Source: a virus. From it: a DNA stretch of 37,522 bases. The stretch spans positions 1-37,522 of the IMG/VR virus record IMGVR_UViG_3300030115_000016. One strand, given 5' to 3'. The notes beneath the pieces were generated by a model, which did no database searches, was not told the origin of the DNA, and worked only from the letters and a program-made list of their open reading frames with translations. A program made the translations under genes and the position numbers. Shown in pieces: positions 22,427 to 29,319 of this stretch (its first letter is position 1; the number at the start of each line of letters is the position of its first letter).

Positions 22427-22681
22427 TTAGGCCCCCTGCACGCTGTAACGGATGAGCCGGTAATCTTCGGGGCTCATACCTAACTCGGCAGCAGCCTCAA
22501 CAAATTCCGGCGAAAATTCTTCTCCAACGGCTTGGCTTGATGGCTCAGGGGCCTTTTCTTCTTTGTGAAAGACTGCCACGGGAGAAAGGTGCAGCTCGAT
22601 TTCGGGAGTTTTGTAGGTCAAAATCCCCTCTTTCTTCATGAAAGTTGCCAATTTCTTTAGTTTCTTGAGTTCTGAGTCCAT
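22427..22681 (-). CDS. Small protein upstream of portal (84 aa)
   Basis: The N-terminal ~35 residues (MDSELKKLKKLATFMKKEGI, then LTYKTPEIELHL) resemble a small helix plus beta unit found beside portal genes in other podoviruses. The C-terminus is acidic with SPEFVEAAAELGMSPEDY. No Shine-Dalgarno sequence precedes the ATG; instead the 14-mer repeat ends 7 bases before it. The function is unknown. The stop lies 3 bases before the portal start. Confidence 0.5.
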   Translation of the reverse strand: MDSELKKLKKLATFMKKEGILTYKTPEIELHLSPVAVFHKEEKAPEPSSQAVGEEFSPEFVEAAAELGMSPEDYRLIRYSVQGA

Positions 22682-22688
22682 CTATCAG

Positions 22689-22702
22689 TGGACGGATGTC
22701 TG
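22689..22702 (-). repeat. 14-mer CAGACATCCGTCCA, copy upstream of portal unit
   Basis: An exact copy in the 103-base gap upstream of the 84-aa gene. A second TGGACG (plus strand) 11 bases further on makes an imperfect tandem, and GTGGA...TCCAC gives a small inverted repeat beside it. Confidence 0.8.
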
Positions 22703-22784
22703 GATAAGTGGACGCGTCGATGACTCCACGCGAGCAGCGTTGGTTCTAATTCATCTCGGTTCCCATACTCATAACCCAAAGATT

Positions 22785-23054
22785 TTAAGCGTTTAGAACC
22801 TGGAACATCGTCTTTTCATCTGAGATGAGAAGATAATAGGTCGTATCTTTCACAAATAGGCCGTTTTCACTAAATGCCAGCCTGAGTGATCCTGCGCTGA
22901 GAAGAGTAAACAGACGCTTTTCATCGGCGGGTGACTTATCGTCAGGCAGCATTAGTGCGAAGTCGGCCAAGTGGCTCTTTTGATCTTGGCCGTTTTGCGC
23001 TTTTTTGATGACTGGGCTAACTGCGGTGCATTTGACTTTAAATTGAGTTCTCAT
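22785..23054 (-). CDS. Hypothetical protein (89 aa)
   Basis: A compact, probably beta-rich protein: MRTQFKVKCTAVSPVIKKAQ, HLADFALML, RLFTLLSAGSLRLAFSENG, TTYYLLISDEK. It has no Cys cluster or membrane segment and resembles small single-domain proteins in the packaging region of related phages, with no known role. It starts 14 bases after the glycine-repeat protein, behind AAGGAAACAAG. Confidence 0.5.
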   Translation of the reverse strand: MRTQFKVKCTAVSPVIKKAQNGQDQKSHLADFALMLPDDKSPADEKRLFTLLSAGSLRLAFSENGLFVKDTTYYLLISDEKTMFQVLNA

Positions 23055-23068
23055 GATTTCTTGTTTCC

Positions 23069-24523
23069 TTAATTGCCGTTTTTCGCATGAATCCCGCGCA
23101 TGATCCGGTCGAGCATTCCCTTGCGCTTAGGTTTGTCACTTTCCTCATCCATGTCGCCTTCATTGAGGGGGTGGTAATCCGTCTGCTCAAGGCTCGAGAG
23201 GAAATCATTATCCGGGTGGCTGTCGCGTCTGAAGTTGTCGATTGATTCGCCGTCTTCGGGCCTATCGTCGTCCGAATAGACCTTCCCGCCTTGGGCCATC
23301 TTCTTTGCTCGAATCGCTCCGGCAATGGATTTTCCGCCGTGAGCGTAACCTCCCATCGCGAAACGCTCGCCCTCTTCCTCCGGTTTCAAGCGAGACGGGG
23401 CTTGGCCGTAACCTGGGGCCTCATTCTCATAGGGGCGCCGCGGGCTTGAAATCTCGTTACCACCACCGCGCTCGGGAGTGATTCCGCCGCGGTTATAAAA
23501 CCTGCCCTGCTCTTCTTCGGAAGAATGGGGCTCGGCGTATCCTCCGCGGGACATTGACTTGACTCGGCTTTGAGCGCCTTTAATCAAATCGCTTGTGCCC
23601 TGTTGAAGTGCACCTGGGCCGCCTTCATCGCTTGGAGCTCGCTGGGCCGGGGCCTGCTTTTGGCTTGGGGCTTGGTTGAGAGGCGCAAATTTACTTTGCT
23701 GCATGGAGGTATCAACGCCCAAGCTCGGGCCACCGTCAGCCATTCGCTGATAGTGATCAGCCATTTCGCGGTGATGCTTTGCCATGTCGCCATGACTTGC
23801 CATCCCGCCTTCACTCATAAACGCACCCTGCTCTTCTTGAGAGAGTTGCTTCATAGGGTGGCCGCCTGATTTCACATCCATATTGATCCGGCTTGATTCG
23901 GCTGGGGCTCGCATCCCCTTGCCTCCTGGCTCTTGGAGTGGGCTGCCCTCACCGTTTGGATACTTGCTCGCATGGGCCATGCGGTCTTCTTCAAGGCTAG
24001 GGTGATTTTGACGGGCGGCCATAAGCGCACGCTCACGCCTTCCCATTGCGGATTTGACCTCGCCACCCTTGGCGAAATACGCGCCATTTTCTTCGGTTGA
24101 AAACTTGGCCTGGGCTTCCTTGGGCTCGTTTCTAATATCGGGATCAACCCGGTGACGTTCAAAAAGCTCAGGGTCGCCGCGGTCGTCAAACTCGGCTGGC
24201 TCATCTGGCTCGTCAAGCCCAGGTCGAGTGCGTTCCATCTGGGCGGCTGACAAATCCTCCCGCGCTAGACTTGAAGTGGGAGAACCCTCGCCAGAGGCAT
24301 CGTCTCTGAGCATATGGTTTTCATCGTCAGTCTGGGGGCCTTCGTGGGGCTTCATGTACTCACGGCCCATGTCTTCTTCTGGAACCTCGCCACCCTTTGC
24401 CATCTTCTTGCCACCCATGCGCTTACGCACGTTGTAGGCAATCGCAAGAGCCTGCTTTTGAGGCTTACCGGCCTGAGCCCCACCGAAATCAATCTTGTTC
24501 CCTTTGCCTTGCATGAGCGCCAT
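23069..24523 (-). CDS. Repetitive Gly/Glu-rich virion or assembly protein (484 aa)
   Basis: The N-terminus contains GKPQKQALAIAYNVRKRMGG, then KKMAKGGEV, an arrangement that recurs in phage proteins near portal genes. Downstream, a degenerate motif E-E-x-G-x-F/Y-x-x-G-G occurs four times (TEENGAYFAKGGEV, SQEEQGAFMSEGG, EEEQGRFYNRGG, EEEGERFAMGGY), spaced by disordered charged linkers rich in Ser/Pro/Arg/Asp. The protein is probably largely unstructured. Repeats before the capsid genes suggest a role in head assembly or an internal head component; this is inference. It starts behind AGGGGAATAATTC. Confidence 0.5.
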   Translation of the reverse strand: MALMQGKGNKIDFGGAQAGKPQKQALAIAYNVRKRMGGKKMAKGGEVPEEDMGREYMKPHEGPQTDDENHMLRDDASGEGSPTSSLAREDLSAAQMERTRPGLDEPDEPAEFDDRGDPELFERHRVDPDIRNEPKEAQAKFSTEENGAYFAKGGEVKSAMGRRERALMAARQNHPSLEEDRMAHASKYPNGEGSPLQEPGGKGMRAPAESSRINMDVKSGGHPMKQLSQEEQGAFMSEGGMASHGDMAKHHREMADHYQRMADGGPSLGVDTSMQQSKFAPLNQAPSQKQAPAQRAPSDEGGPGALQQGTSDLIKGAQSRVKSMSRGGYAEPHSSEEEQGRFYNRGGITPERGGGNEISSPRRPYENEAPGYGQAPSRLKPEEEGERFAMGGYAHGGKSIAGAIRAKKMAQGGKVYSDDDRPEDGESIDNFRRDSHPDNDFLSSLEQTDYHPLNEGDMDEESDKPKRKGMLDRIMRGIHAKNGN

Positions 24524-24526
24524 GAA

Positions 24527-24799
24527 TTATTCCCCTTCACTTTCGTCGGGCTCTTCGCCCTGATCTTCGTCGCTGTCGCCATAGGTTTCACAAGCGTCGT
24601 GCCCGGCCTGCATAGCTCTTGCGATGTCGATGACTGATTTGTGTTCAATGGCTGACAAAAGATCGGTGGCGGCTGCTTTTAGGGCTGGATCAAGCTCGGA
24701 CCCTGGCGCTTCCACTTCGGGAGAAACCTCGGCATCAGACTTGCCGCGCCTGGCGACAATGGCACCGGCAGCTTTTTTAGCGTCAAACATGGGAAGCAT
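24527..24799 (-). CDS. Small acidic protein, head region (90 aa)
   Basis: The start is ATG 24799 (MLPMFDAKKAAGAIV), spaced about 10 bases from TAGGAG; a GTG nine bases upstream has the ribosome site directly against it. The N-terminus is basic with small residues, the middle is helical (LDPALKAAATDLLSAIEHKS) and the C-terminus is strongly acidic (GDSDEDQGEEPDESEGE). It resembles small acidic proteins encoded next to the terminase in other podoviruses, which have no assigned function. Confidence 0.55.
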   Translation of the reverse strand: MLPMFDAKKAAGAIVARRGKSDAEVSPEVEAPGSELDPALKAAATDLLSAIEHKSVIDIARAMQAGHDACETYGDSDEDQGEEPDESEGE

Positions 24800-24819
24800 A
24801 GAGCGCACTCTCCTACCCT

Positions 24820-24833
24820 TGGACGGATGTCTG
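24820..24833 (-). repeat. 14-mer CAGACATCCGTCCA, copy after terminase
   Basis: An exact copy that begins at the base after the terminase TGA stop and lies about 20 bases upstream of the 90-aa acidic protein gene. Confidence 0.8.
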
Positions 24834-26246
24834 TCACCACCTGTCTATCCCGTGGCCTTGCGCGGCATCTTCCTGGGCTGAAAAGAACTCTTCGGCGGCA
24901 TGTTCCATCTCGGTTGTTTGTGATTCCGCCCATTGTTTGGTCCCGTATTTGGGTTTCTCGACGGGCTTGGTGTAGGTATAGGCCGGGCTTTCGCGGAAGG
25001 CATAAAGAACGGCGTCGATGATGTCGGAGTGAAACCCTTTCTTTACCACGAGCTTATCGGGCGTCGTTTTGTCGTGGTCGATCTGAAGCTGGTAGGAGTC
25101 TTGGGCGAAGCGCGAGCTCTTGGGGGCCTTAAACTTCCCTTGCCTGAGCCAATCGTTGAGAAAAGCCACGTTTTCAAACTTGCGAGCCTTATCCGCGGGC
25201 TGGACGGGGATCTGTTTTCGCCTGCGAATCTCTTCCGCGATCTTCTTACCCAGGGCACCCTCATCCATGACGATCTTGGCGATGTCATACTTGCCCATCA
25301 TGATTTGAATCTGCTCGGCAAGCTGCGTGATGTCCTGCCCCGCGGTTATCTTCTCTTCAACCAAATAGATATTGGGAGTCTGCTCGCTCCAAGCGATTAC
25401 GGCCAGGGCATCAGCGTCTTTGTGGCCGATGTCCACGCCCAAGATGTAATTCCAGTGCAGGATCGGGAGCAAGTCATAATGGTTTTGCTCGGGCTTGTAG
25501 TGGATCAGCAAAGAATCCATGTCGAGAACCCATTGGCCCCCGTACTCTCTCAAAAGGGTCGGCGTGCGATCATCCCAGCCCTTCTTCTCTTTGAGCCTCG
25601 CGACGAATCCCCGCGGGTTGGGCATGTAAGGGTTGTCGTAAAGGCTCCACTTGTGGAGCGAGAAGCCGCGGGCCTTGGAGCTCGTGATGTCATAGAATAG
25701 GCCACGAGGGAGAGGCCCAGGCGTGCCAGTGAGCGCAAGCCATGAATCCTTGTAATCGGCCAGGCTGGGCTCAAGAACATCGTCAATCAATTGCTCGATG
25801 TGAGGACCAAAGTCTTGGGCCTCGTCGATTGCGATTGCCGGGGATTTAACGCCCTTGAGCCTTCGGATAAAGTTTTTCATGTCGGCCCCGAAGAGCCTGA
25901 GCCTTGCCCCGTTGGGCAAGACCATGCTTAAATTTCCTTCGAGAAACACGGCACCGAGTTTAAAACGCTCGTCCACTTCGTGAAGTACCGGCCACATAAT
26001 TTCTTTGGCTGAATCTCTAGTGAGGGCGATATATCGGCTGGTACTGCCAGGATTACTCCGCATCGTTCGCACGAAACGTAAAGCGAGAGCATTGGTTTTC
26101 CCTGCACGTCGAGTACAAAGCGCCGCAATAAATTGTGCTTTGTCTTGCACGAACGCGTCTTGCTCGGGGAATGTTTTGTCTTCAACGACGCTTGGGGAGT
26201 TTTCTTTTTCAACTTCCTCGAAAATTTCATGTAATTGATCCTTCAA
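24834..26246 (-). CDS. terL: Terminase large subunit (470 aa)
   Basis: Packaging motor and nuclease. The ATPase domain has a Walker A-like CTRRAGKT (residues 44-51), Walker B AIAIDEAQ (137-144, Asp141/Glu142) and the coupling motif TGTPG (173-177). The RNase-H-like nuclease domain has Asp272 (LGVDIGHKDADA), Asp328 (VMDEGAL) and Asp408/Asp411 (FHSDIIDAV). Both halves are intact. The start at 26246 is TTG, which overlaps the small-terminase candidate by 20 bases. A better placed AAGGA/ATG pair just inside opens a different frame without terminase sequence, so initiation here is odd. Confidence 0.92.
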   Translation of the reverse strand: MKDQLHEIFEEVEKENSPSVVEDKTFPEQDAFVQDKAQFIAALCTRRAGKTNALALRFVRTMRSNPGSTSRYIALTRDSAKEIMWPVLHEVDERFKLGAVFLEGNLSMVLPNGARLRLFGADMKNFIRRLKGVKSPAIAIDEAQDFGPHIEQLIDDVLEPSLADYKDSWLALTGTPGPLPRGLFYDITSSKARGFSLHKWSLYDNPYMPNPRGFVARLKEKKGWDDRTPTLLREYGGQWVLDMDSLLIHYKPEQNHYDLLPILHWNYILGVDIGHKDADALAVIAWSEQTPNIYLVEEKITAGQDITQLAEQIQIMMGKYDIAKIVMDEGALGKKIAEEIRRRKQIPVQPADKARKFENVAFLNDWLRQGKFKAPKSSRFAQDSYQLQIDHDKTTPDKLVVKKGFHSDIIDAVLYAFRESPAYTYTKPVEKPKYGTKQWAESQTTEMEHAAEEFFSAQEDAAQGHGIDRW

Positions 26247-26574
26247 GTTTTGCCGCCTTCCAATCCCGGTATTTCAAGACGACTTTCTTTTCGTCTTCGG
26301 TCAGCGGAAACTCGGCGGGCTCTTCGATGACTTTTCCATAGGCAATCTCAAGTAAAGCCTTGAACCGAATCACGTCGCCTTCACCTATGCCTTGGTCAAT
26401 GATCCGGTTCAAGAATTGAGAACATTTCGCTTCCGATAGCTTTTGATGAATCATCAGCTTGATCGAAGCCTTGCCGCCTTCAAGTAGGTTTGTCACTTCA
26501 CGCGGAATAGCAGGAGGCCGACCCTTACGGTTTCCACTCTTGCCTTTTTTAAAGCTTCCACTTGATTTAGCCAT
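26227..26574 (-). CDS. DUF5681-like protein, small terminase candidate (115 aa)
   Basis: The N-terminus SFKKGKSGNRKGRPPAIPRE is the DUF5681 signature ('F-x-x-G-x-S-G-N-x-x-G-R-P'), a basic DNA-contacting segment. A helical core follows (KASIKLMIHQKLSEAK, DVIRFKALLEIAYGKVIEEP). Such proteins commonly occupy the small-terminase position directly upstream of terL, as here, and would recognise the packaging site and load DNA. No second small-subunit candidate is present. A perfect 20-bp palindrome lies 9 bases upstream of its start. Confidence 0.65.
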   Translation of the reverse strand: MAKSSGSFKKGKSGNRKGRPPAIPREVTNLLEGGKASIKLMIHQKLSEAKCSQFLNRIIDQGIGEGDVIRFKALLEIAYGKVIEEPAEFPLTEDEKKVVLKYRDWKAAKLEGSIT

Positions 26575-26583
26575 TGCTCTGTT

Positions 26584-26603
26584 AACGCTGTTTAAACAGC
26601 GTT
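26584..26603. repeat. Perfect 20-bp palindrome AACGCTGTTTAAACAGCGTT
   Basis: Both arms match with no spacer. It overlaps the last codons and stop of the 94-aa gene and ends 9 bases before the DUF5681 ATG. It could be an operator or a packaging/terminase binding site. Termination is unlikely because there is no T-tract. Confidence 0.8.
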
Positions 26604-26876
26604 GGCCTCTTTCGGAGTTTCAAACCAGATTTCACATAGGTTTCCGATGGGGACTAGACCCACTTCACCCGCGATTTCGAGCACGACGCCCTCGCCCTTG
26701 GAATAAGCCATCTTGAGCCCTGGGATCTTGTGGAGGGTTGTCTCTGTACGGCCCCCGCACATGATGGCCTTGCTCGTGTAGACGCGGGTGCAGGCTTTGA
26801 GCTGCGTACGGGGCGGCTGCGCGACCTGGGGCGCTGCCATTGAGGTTGTATGACCGTTTGTCTTCTGTTCTTTCAT
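26592..26876 (-). CDS. Hypothetical protein (94 aa)
   Basis: The start is ATG 26876, six bases after AGGAG and overlapping the upstream stop (TGATG). The N-terminal ~25 residues are polar and Pro/Gln-rich. A compact beta-like region follows (CTRVYTSKAIMCGGRTETTL, GVVLEIAGEVGLVPIGNL). VLEIAGEVGLVPIGN could be a small barrel such as an SH3- or OB-like fold, but no family is recognised. It is immediately upstream of the packaging genes. Confidence 0.5.
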   Translation of the reverse strand: MKEQKTNGHTTSMAAPQVAQPPRTQLKACTRVYTSKAIMCGGRTETTLHKIPGLKMAYSKGEGVVLEIAGEVGLVPIGNLCEIWFETPKEANAV

Positions 26877-27037
26877 CACTGACTCCTATTGTTGCGGGCG
26901 TGCTGCTTTCGCATTGCCCTGTTCATTGCTCGGGCTCCCTTTCCTCCTGGGATAAGGAAGATTCCGGGCGATTGGGATTGTCGTTTACGGTTGCGGCTTG
27001 CCATAAGTTGACGACTTGATTTTTCTACTTTGGTCAT
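26876..27037 (-). CDS. Small very basic protein (53 aa)
   Basis: ATG 27037 overlaps the stop of the GNAT-like gene (ATGA) and the stop overlaps the next ATG. The product MTKVEKSSRQLMASRNRKRQ...GGKGARAMNRAMRKQHARNNRSQ is rich in Arg/Lys/Asn/Gln with almost no acidic residues after position 5. It is probably nucleic-acid binding and mostly disordered. Tight coupling on both sides supports translation. No family is known. Confidence 0.55.
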   Translation of the reverse strand: MTKVEKSSRQLMASRNRKRQSQSPGIFLIPGGKGARAMNRAMRKQHARNNRSQ

Positions 27038-27441
27038 ATTGAAAATGGGTTAAACGCCCACTCCTTCGGTTTGATTTCTTTGCCCAGCTCAGTTAGGTGC
27101 GTCACTTCCGTAAACGTATGCGGAGCGATTAGGATTTGGGCCAGGCCCAGGCGACGCCAATTCTCGCGCGTCGATACCCAATGAAGCACCGAGCCACCGA
27201 AAACGATGTAAGACAGAATTACGTCAGGATCTTCTTTGAGCGCGATCAGCTCCACGCGCGTCTCAGGATTGGTCAGGATCTTCTCAAGTACCCGATGGTA
27301 ATTCTGGAAGTAGTCGGAGCGGGCGATCAACCCAAACCATTGATTCCCTTTGCGCAATCCCTTGAGCCAGCTCGTGTAAATGGCACCTTCATCAGTCGGA
27401 AGATACCCGCGGGCAATGATAAGAGATTGGTCAATCTTCAT
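27034..27441 (-). CDS. GNAT-fold-like phage protein (135 aa)
   Basis: The pattern IARGYLPTDEGAIYTSWLKG, VELIALKEDPDVILSYIVFG, LHWVSTRENWRRLGLAQILI matches the abbreviated GNAT-like proteins that phages encode just upstream of terminase. ILSYIVF is the central strand and WRRLGLAQIL takes the place of the acetyl-CoA-binding loop. Catalytic ability is unclear because the R-x-x-G-x-G/A loop is only partly kept (RRLGLA). It is coupled to both neighbours by 4-base overlaps. Confidence 0.6.
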   Translation of the reverse strand: MKIDQSLIIARGYLPTDEGAIYTSWLKGLRKGNQWFGLIARSDYFQNYHRVLEKILTNPETRVELIALKEDPDVILSYIVFGGSVLHWVSTRENWRRLGLAQILIAPHTFTEVTHLTELGKEIKPKEWAFNPFSI

Positions 27442-27806
27442 AGCTTGAGCATGATCGTTTTGAGCGTCGTGATAACCAAATGCACATGATCCTTATCCTT
27501 CCCTACGATTCGCCCGATCTTCCGAAGTGAAAAGCCGTGGGCATAATAATTCCAAATGCTCTTCTGTAGGTCCGATTTAAACTCGAAACGGTCTAAGAAC
27601 TCGGCGGCCAGGTCATAAAAGGCTTTCGTTGTGTCGATGCCGATTTCATCCTTGCGCCAGCCGGGGACATTCTTTTTTGAACGTGACCACCGACCATCGT
27701 TCTCAGCCTGTTGCTTCTCGATGTCTTCAAAGCCCAGGCACTCAAGAGCCTGGTACCAGTGGGCTTGAATCTGTTTAAATTCCTGTGTCCCGTATTCGTT
27801 CCGCAT
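27438..27806 (-). CDS. HTH protein, sigma-region-4-like, possible late regulator (122 aa)
   Basis: The C-terminal third reads KSIWNYYAHGFSLRKIGRIV, then GKDKDHVHLVITTLKTIML, a helix-turn-helix like those in sigma70 region 4 and ArpU/RinA-type late regulators ('xxxGxSxRxIxxxxGxSxxxV'). The N-terminal part is helical with Trp residues (AHWYQALECLGFEDIEKQQ). It is encoded directly upstream of the packaging/late block, where late-gene activators usually sit. The function is inferred from HTH plus position. The ribosome site GGGGTGG precedes the ATG. Confidence 0.55.
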   Translation of the reverse strand: MRNEYGTQEFKQIQAHWYQALECLGFEDIEKQQAENDGRWSRSKKNVPGWRKDEIGIDTTKAFYDLAAEFLDRFEFKSDLQKSIWNYYAHGFSLRKIGRIVGKDKDHVHLVITTLKTIMLKL

Positions 27807-27861
27807 TATCCACCCCGGTCAATTTGGGAGTGGCTGCGCCCGTTATTGCTGTTGATTTCAT
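27775..27861 (-). CDS. Possible 28-aa ORF
   Basis: A strong AGGAGAACGGT precedes the ATG at 27861, and the frame encodes MKSTAITGAATPKLTGVDN and 9 more residues before its stop inside the HTH gene. The ribosome site is better than that of the HTH gene, so this may be a coupler peptide or a real micro-protein. The function is unknown. Confidence 0.4.
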   Translation of the reverse strand: MKSTAITGAATPKLTGVDNAERIRDTGI

Positions 27862-27870
27862 ACCGTTCTC

Positions 27871-28110
27871 CTAGTTCGACAGCGGAGTGGGCACAGGTGG
27901 CGGGTTGTCTTTTGCGTCCTGAGCCTCCTTCGCTCTCTGTTGTGCGTCTTTTTCGGCTTGGACGAGCAAGGGCAGATTCGTTTCGAGTGCCACGATATCC
28001 GCCTTGATCTGGCGTCTCTGTTTTACAAGGTCTTCCAATTGGAAGCCCGTGTGCGCGTACTGAGCGCAGAGTTTGTTGTACTGAATATTTGCCTGTTCTT
28101 TTGCATCCAT
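27871..28110 (-). CDS. Coiled-coil protein (79 aa)
   Basis: The start is ATG 28110 behind AAAGGAGAACACT, preferred over an upstream start that would run into the dispersed repeat. Residues about 3-68 are one long amphipathic helix (LVKQRRQIKADIVALETNLP, VQAEKDAQQRAKEAQDAKD), ending with a Pro-rich tail PPPVPTPLSN. It is probably a dimeric coiled coil. Similar tiny coiled-coil proteins occur in many phages without known function. Dispersed repeat site 3 directly upstream suggests a promoter or operator for this gene. Confidence 0.55.
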   Translation of the reverse strand: MDAKEQANIQYNKLCAQYAHTGFQLEDLVKQRRQIKADIVALETNLPLLVQAEKDAQQRAKEAQDAKDNPPPVPTPLSN

Positions 28111-28133
28111 AGTGTTCTCCTTTAGTGTGCTAT

Positions 28134-28172
28134 TCAACCGACCGACTGTCAACCGACCTATCGACTATCGAC
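28134..28172 (-). repeat. Dispersed GTCGGT/GTCGAT repeat, site 3
   Basis: The minus strand reads GTCGATAGTCGATAG, GTCGGTTGACA, GTCGGTCGGTTGA in succession, the fullest copy. It contains a consensus -35 (TTGACA) and provides the stop codon (TAG) of the reading frame ending at 28158. Confidence 0.8.
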
Positions 28173-28428
28173 ATGGGTCCGGTTCGTTTCTTCGAGCCTG
28201 TGCCTCACGGCACCCTCGAAACTGTCATAGTTTATATCCATCAGGTTGCAGATAAACCGCGTCCACGGAGAGAAGCATTCAAGCTCAAAGCGTTCTCTCT
28301 TTTGGGCTGCAAGCCTGGCCCTGTTGCTGGTACTGATTATAGGCTTGCTGATAATCCTGGTTCGCCTGGGCTTGGCGGTAGGGATCAACTAAGCCTTGCT
28401 GTCCGAAGACCTGGCCAATGAGTGACAT
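28158..28428 (-). CDS. Small gene, apparently split between two frames
   Basis: ATG 28428 has an excellent ribosome site (GGAGGCGTTTTTTA) and opens a 47-aa frame (MSLIGQVFGQQ...QANQDYQQAYNQYQQQ) that stops at 28285. From about 28340, a +1 frame encodes protein-like sequence (ARLAAQKRERFELECF, then SPWTRFICNLMDINYDSFEG) to 28158, without its own good start. Either a single ~90-aa protein is interrupted by a frameshift (natural, programmed or a sequence error), or two tiny genes overlap. The function is unknown. Confidence 0.45.
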
Positions 28429-28542
28429 TAAAAAACGCCTCCAAGCTGTAGCCGCCGATGCTGAAATAGAGCTGTTACCGCTCCCCTCACCGATTTCGCG
28501 GAGAGGCACACCCAAATGGGATTTTCAGAAAGCTTTGAGTCT

Positions 28543-28764
28543 TCAGCCGATCCCATGGCGCTTGCCCTTTGCCTTCGGCAGGACCACGGGGCAAATCTTC
28601 TCGGCGATCCATTGGTCGATGGCTGACTCGGGCCAAGCGGCGGCCCTGGGTCCGATCTTGATCTGCTTCGGAAAGCCACCTTCGGCAACGAGCTTATAGA
28701 TCGCAGACCGTGAATAGCCAGTTCGCTGAAGGACTTCGCGGATTCTTAGAAGGCGCTCATGCAT
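28543..28764 (-). CDS. AlpA/excisionase-like MerR-type HTH regulator (73 aa)
   Basis: LLRIREVLQRTGYSRSAIYK, followed by LVAEGGFPKQIKIGPRAAAWPESAIDQWI, is the AlpA family pattern: winged HTH with 'TG-x-S-x-x-x-I-Y', 'G-x-F-P', and 'W-x-x-x-x-I-x-x-W'. Members are phage or prophage transcription regulators and excisionase-like DNA binders. AGAGG lies 7 bases before the ATG at 28764, inside the previous gene, so a 19-base gene overlap is real. With no integrase in the window, a transcriptional role is more likely than excision. Confidence 0.85.
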   Translation of the reverse strand: MHERLLRIREVLQRTGYSRSAIYKLVAEGGFPKQIKIGPRAAAWPESAIDQWIAEKICPVVLPKAKGKRHGIG

Positions 28765-29015
28765 AAAATTACCTCTTTCTGGATAATTTTATGCGCCGAA
28801 AATTGGGTCAAAGCCCGGAGCCTCGTGTGCAAATCGTCAATGGCTTGCAGCTCACGTTTAAGAAATTCTTTTGTGCCACCCTCAGACTCGTAAGGGTCTT
28901 TGACATGCTCGGCACGGACGAGCAGTTGAAGCGCGGCCTTTTTCTTGTGGTCCAGTTTCTTTTTTACGAGGTTCACTTGTGAAAGGGCCTCGGTAATCGT
29001 CATGGTCTGAGACAT
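28746..29015 (-). CDS. Helical hypothetical protein (89 aa)
   Basis: Almost wholly helical and basic: MTITEALSQVNLVKKKLDHK, KKAALQLLVRAEHVKDP, GGTKEFLKRELQAIDDLHTR. It resembles small phage coiled-coil/septum-site-like proteins with two helices joined by a short loop, but no named family is certain. The ribosome site GTAGGAGAAAT precedes the ATG. It sits just upstream of, and overlaps, the AlpA-like gene. Confidence 0.5.
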   Translation of the reverse strand: MSQTMTITEALSQVNLVKKKLDHKKKAALQLLVRAEHVKDPYESEGGTKEFLKRELQAIDDLHTRLRALTQFSAHKIIQKEVILCMSAF

Positions 29016-29022
29016 ATTTCTC

Positions 29023-29319
29023 CTACAGGGTTTCGCCAGGTGGCGGGTTTAAGGGTTGCGGCTCAAGTTTTGGATGTCCGCTGTCGGCAAAAACACGCCA
29101 TTCGTTGTCGATGGCCGTATGCAAAGCCCTGAGCGCGATCTGCACATGCGTGGAGCGGTACAATACGGGATCTTTGCGCCAAAGAGATGGCTCATTTCCC
29201 TGGGAGTTAGCCAGGCCCATGATGCGGGAAATGGCCTCAACCATTCGCATACTTTTCTGTTCTTTTTCGACAAGCTTTTCGCGCAGAAATTCAATTTCAG
29301 TCGTGTTCGATTCAGTCAC
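29023..29319 (-). CDS. Hypothetical protein (98 aa)
   Basis: An N-terminal helix rich in Glu/Lys (ESNTTEIEFLREKLVEKEQK) is followed by a second helical part (HVQIALRALHTAIDNEWRVF) and a Pro-rich end (LEPQPLNPPPGETL). It has no recognisable domain. The ATG overlaps the stop of the membrane protein gene upstream (4 bases), so the two are co-translated. Confidence 0.45.
   Translation of the reverse strand: MTESNTTEIEFLREKLVEKEQKSMRMVEAISRIMGLANSQGNEPSLWRKDPVLYRSTHVQIALRALHTAIDNEWRVFADSGHPKLEPQPLNPPPGETL

Noticed and set aside
25928-26230. Minus-strand ORF with good ribosome site at the 5' end of terL
   Set aside because: It is out of frame with the terminase, whose motifs are intact. The sequence is Lys/Ser-rich and not protein-like, so I kept it only as a remark on terminase initiation.
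28300-28330. CCCAAAA heptamer as a -1 programmed frameshift site
   Set aside because: A -1 shift at this heptamer does not lead into the coding-like downstream frame, which needs +1 (or -2).
28543-28764. AlpA-like gene as evidence of an integration module
   Set aside because: No integrase, attachment repeat or tRNA end is present in the window; AlpA proteins also act purely as transcription regulators.
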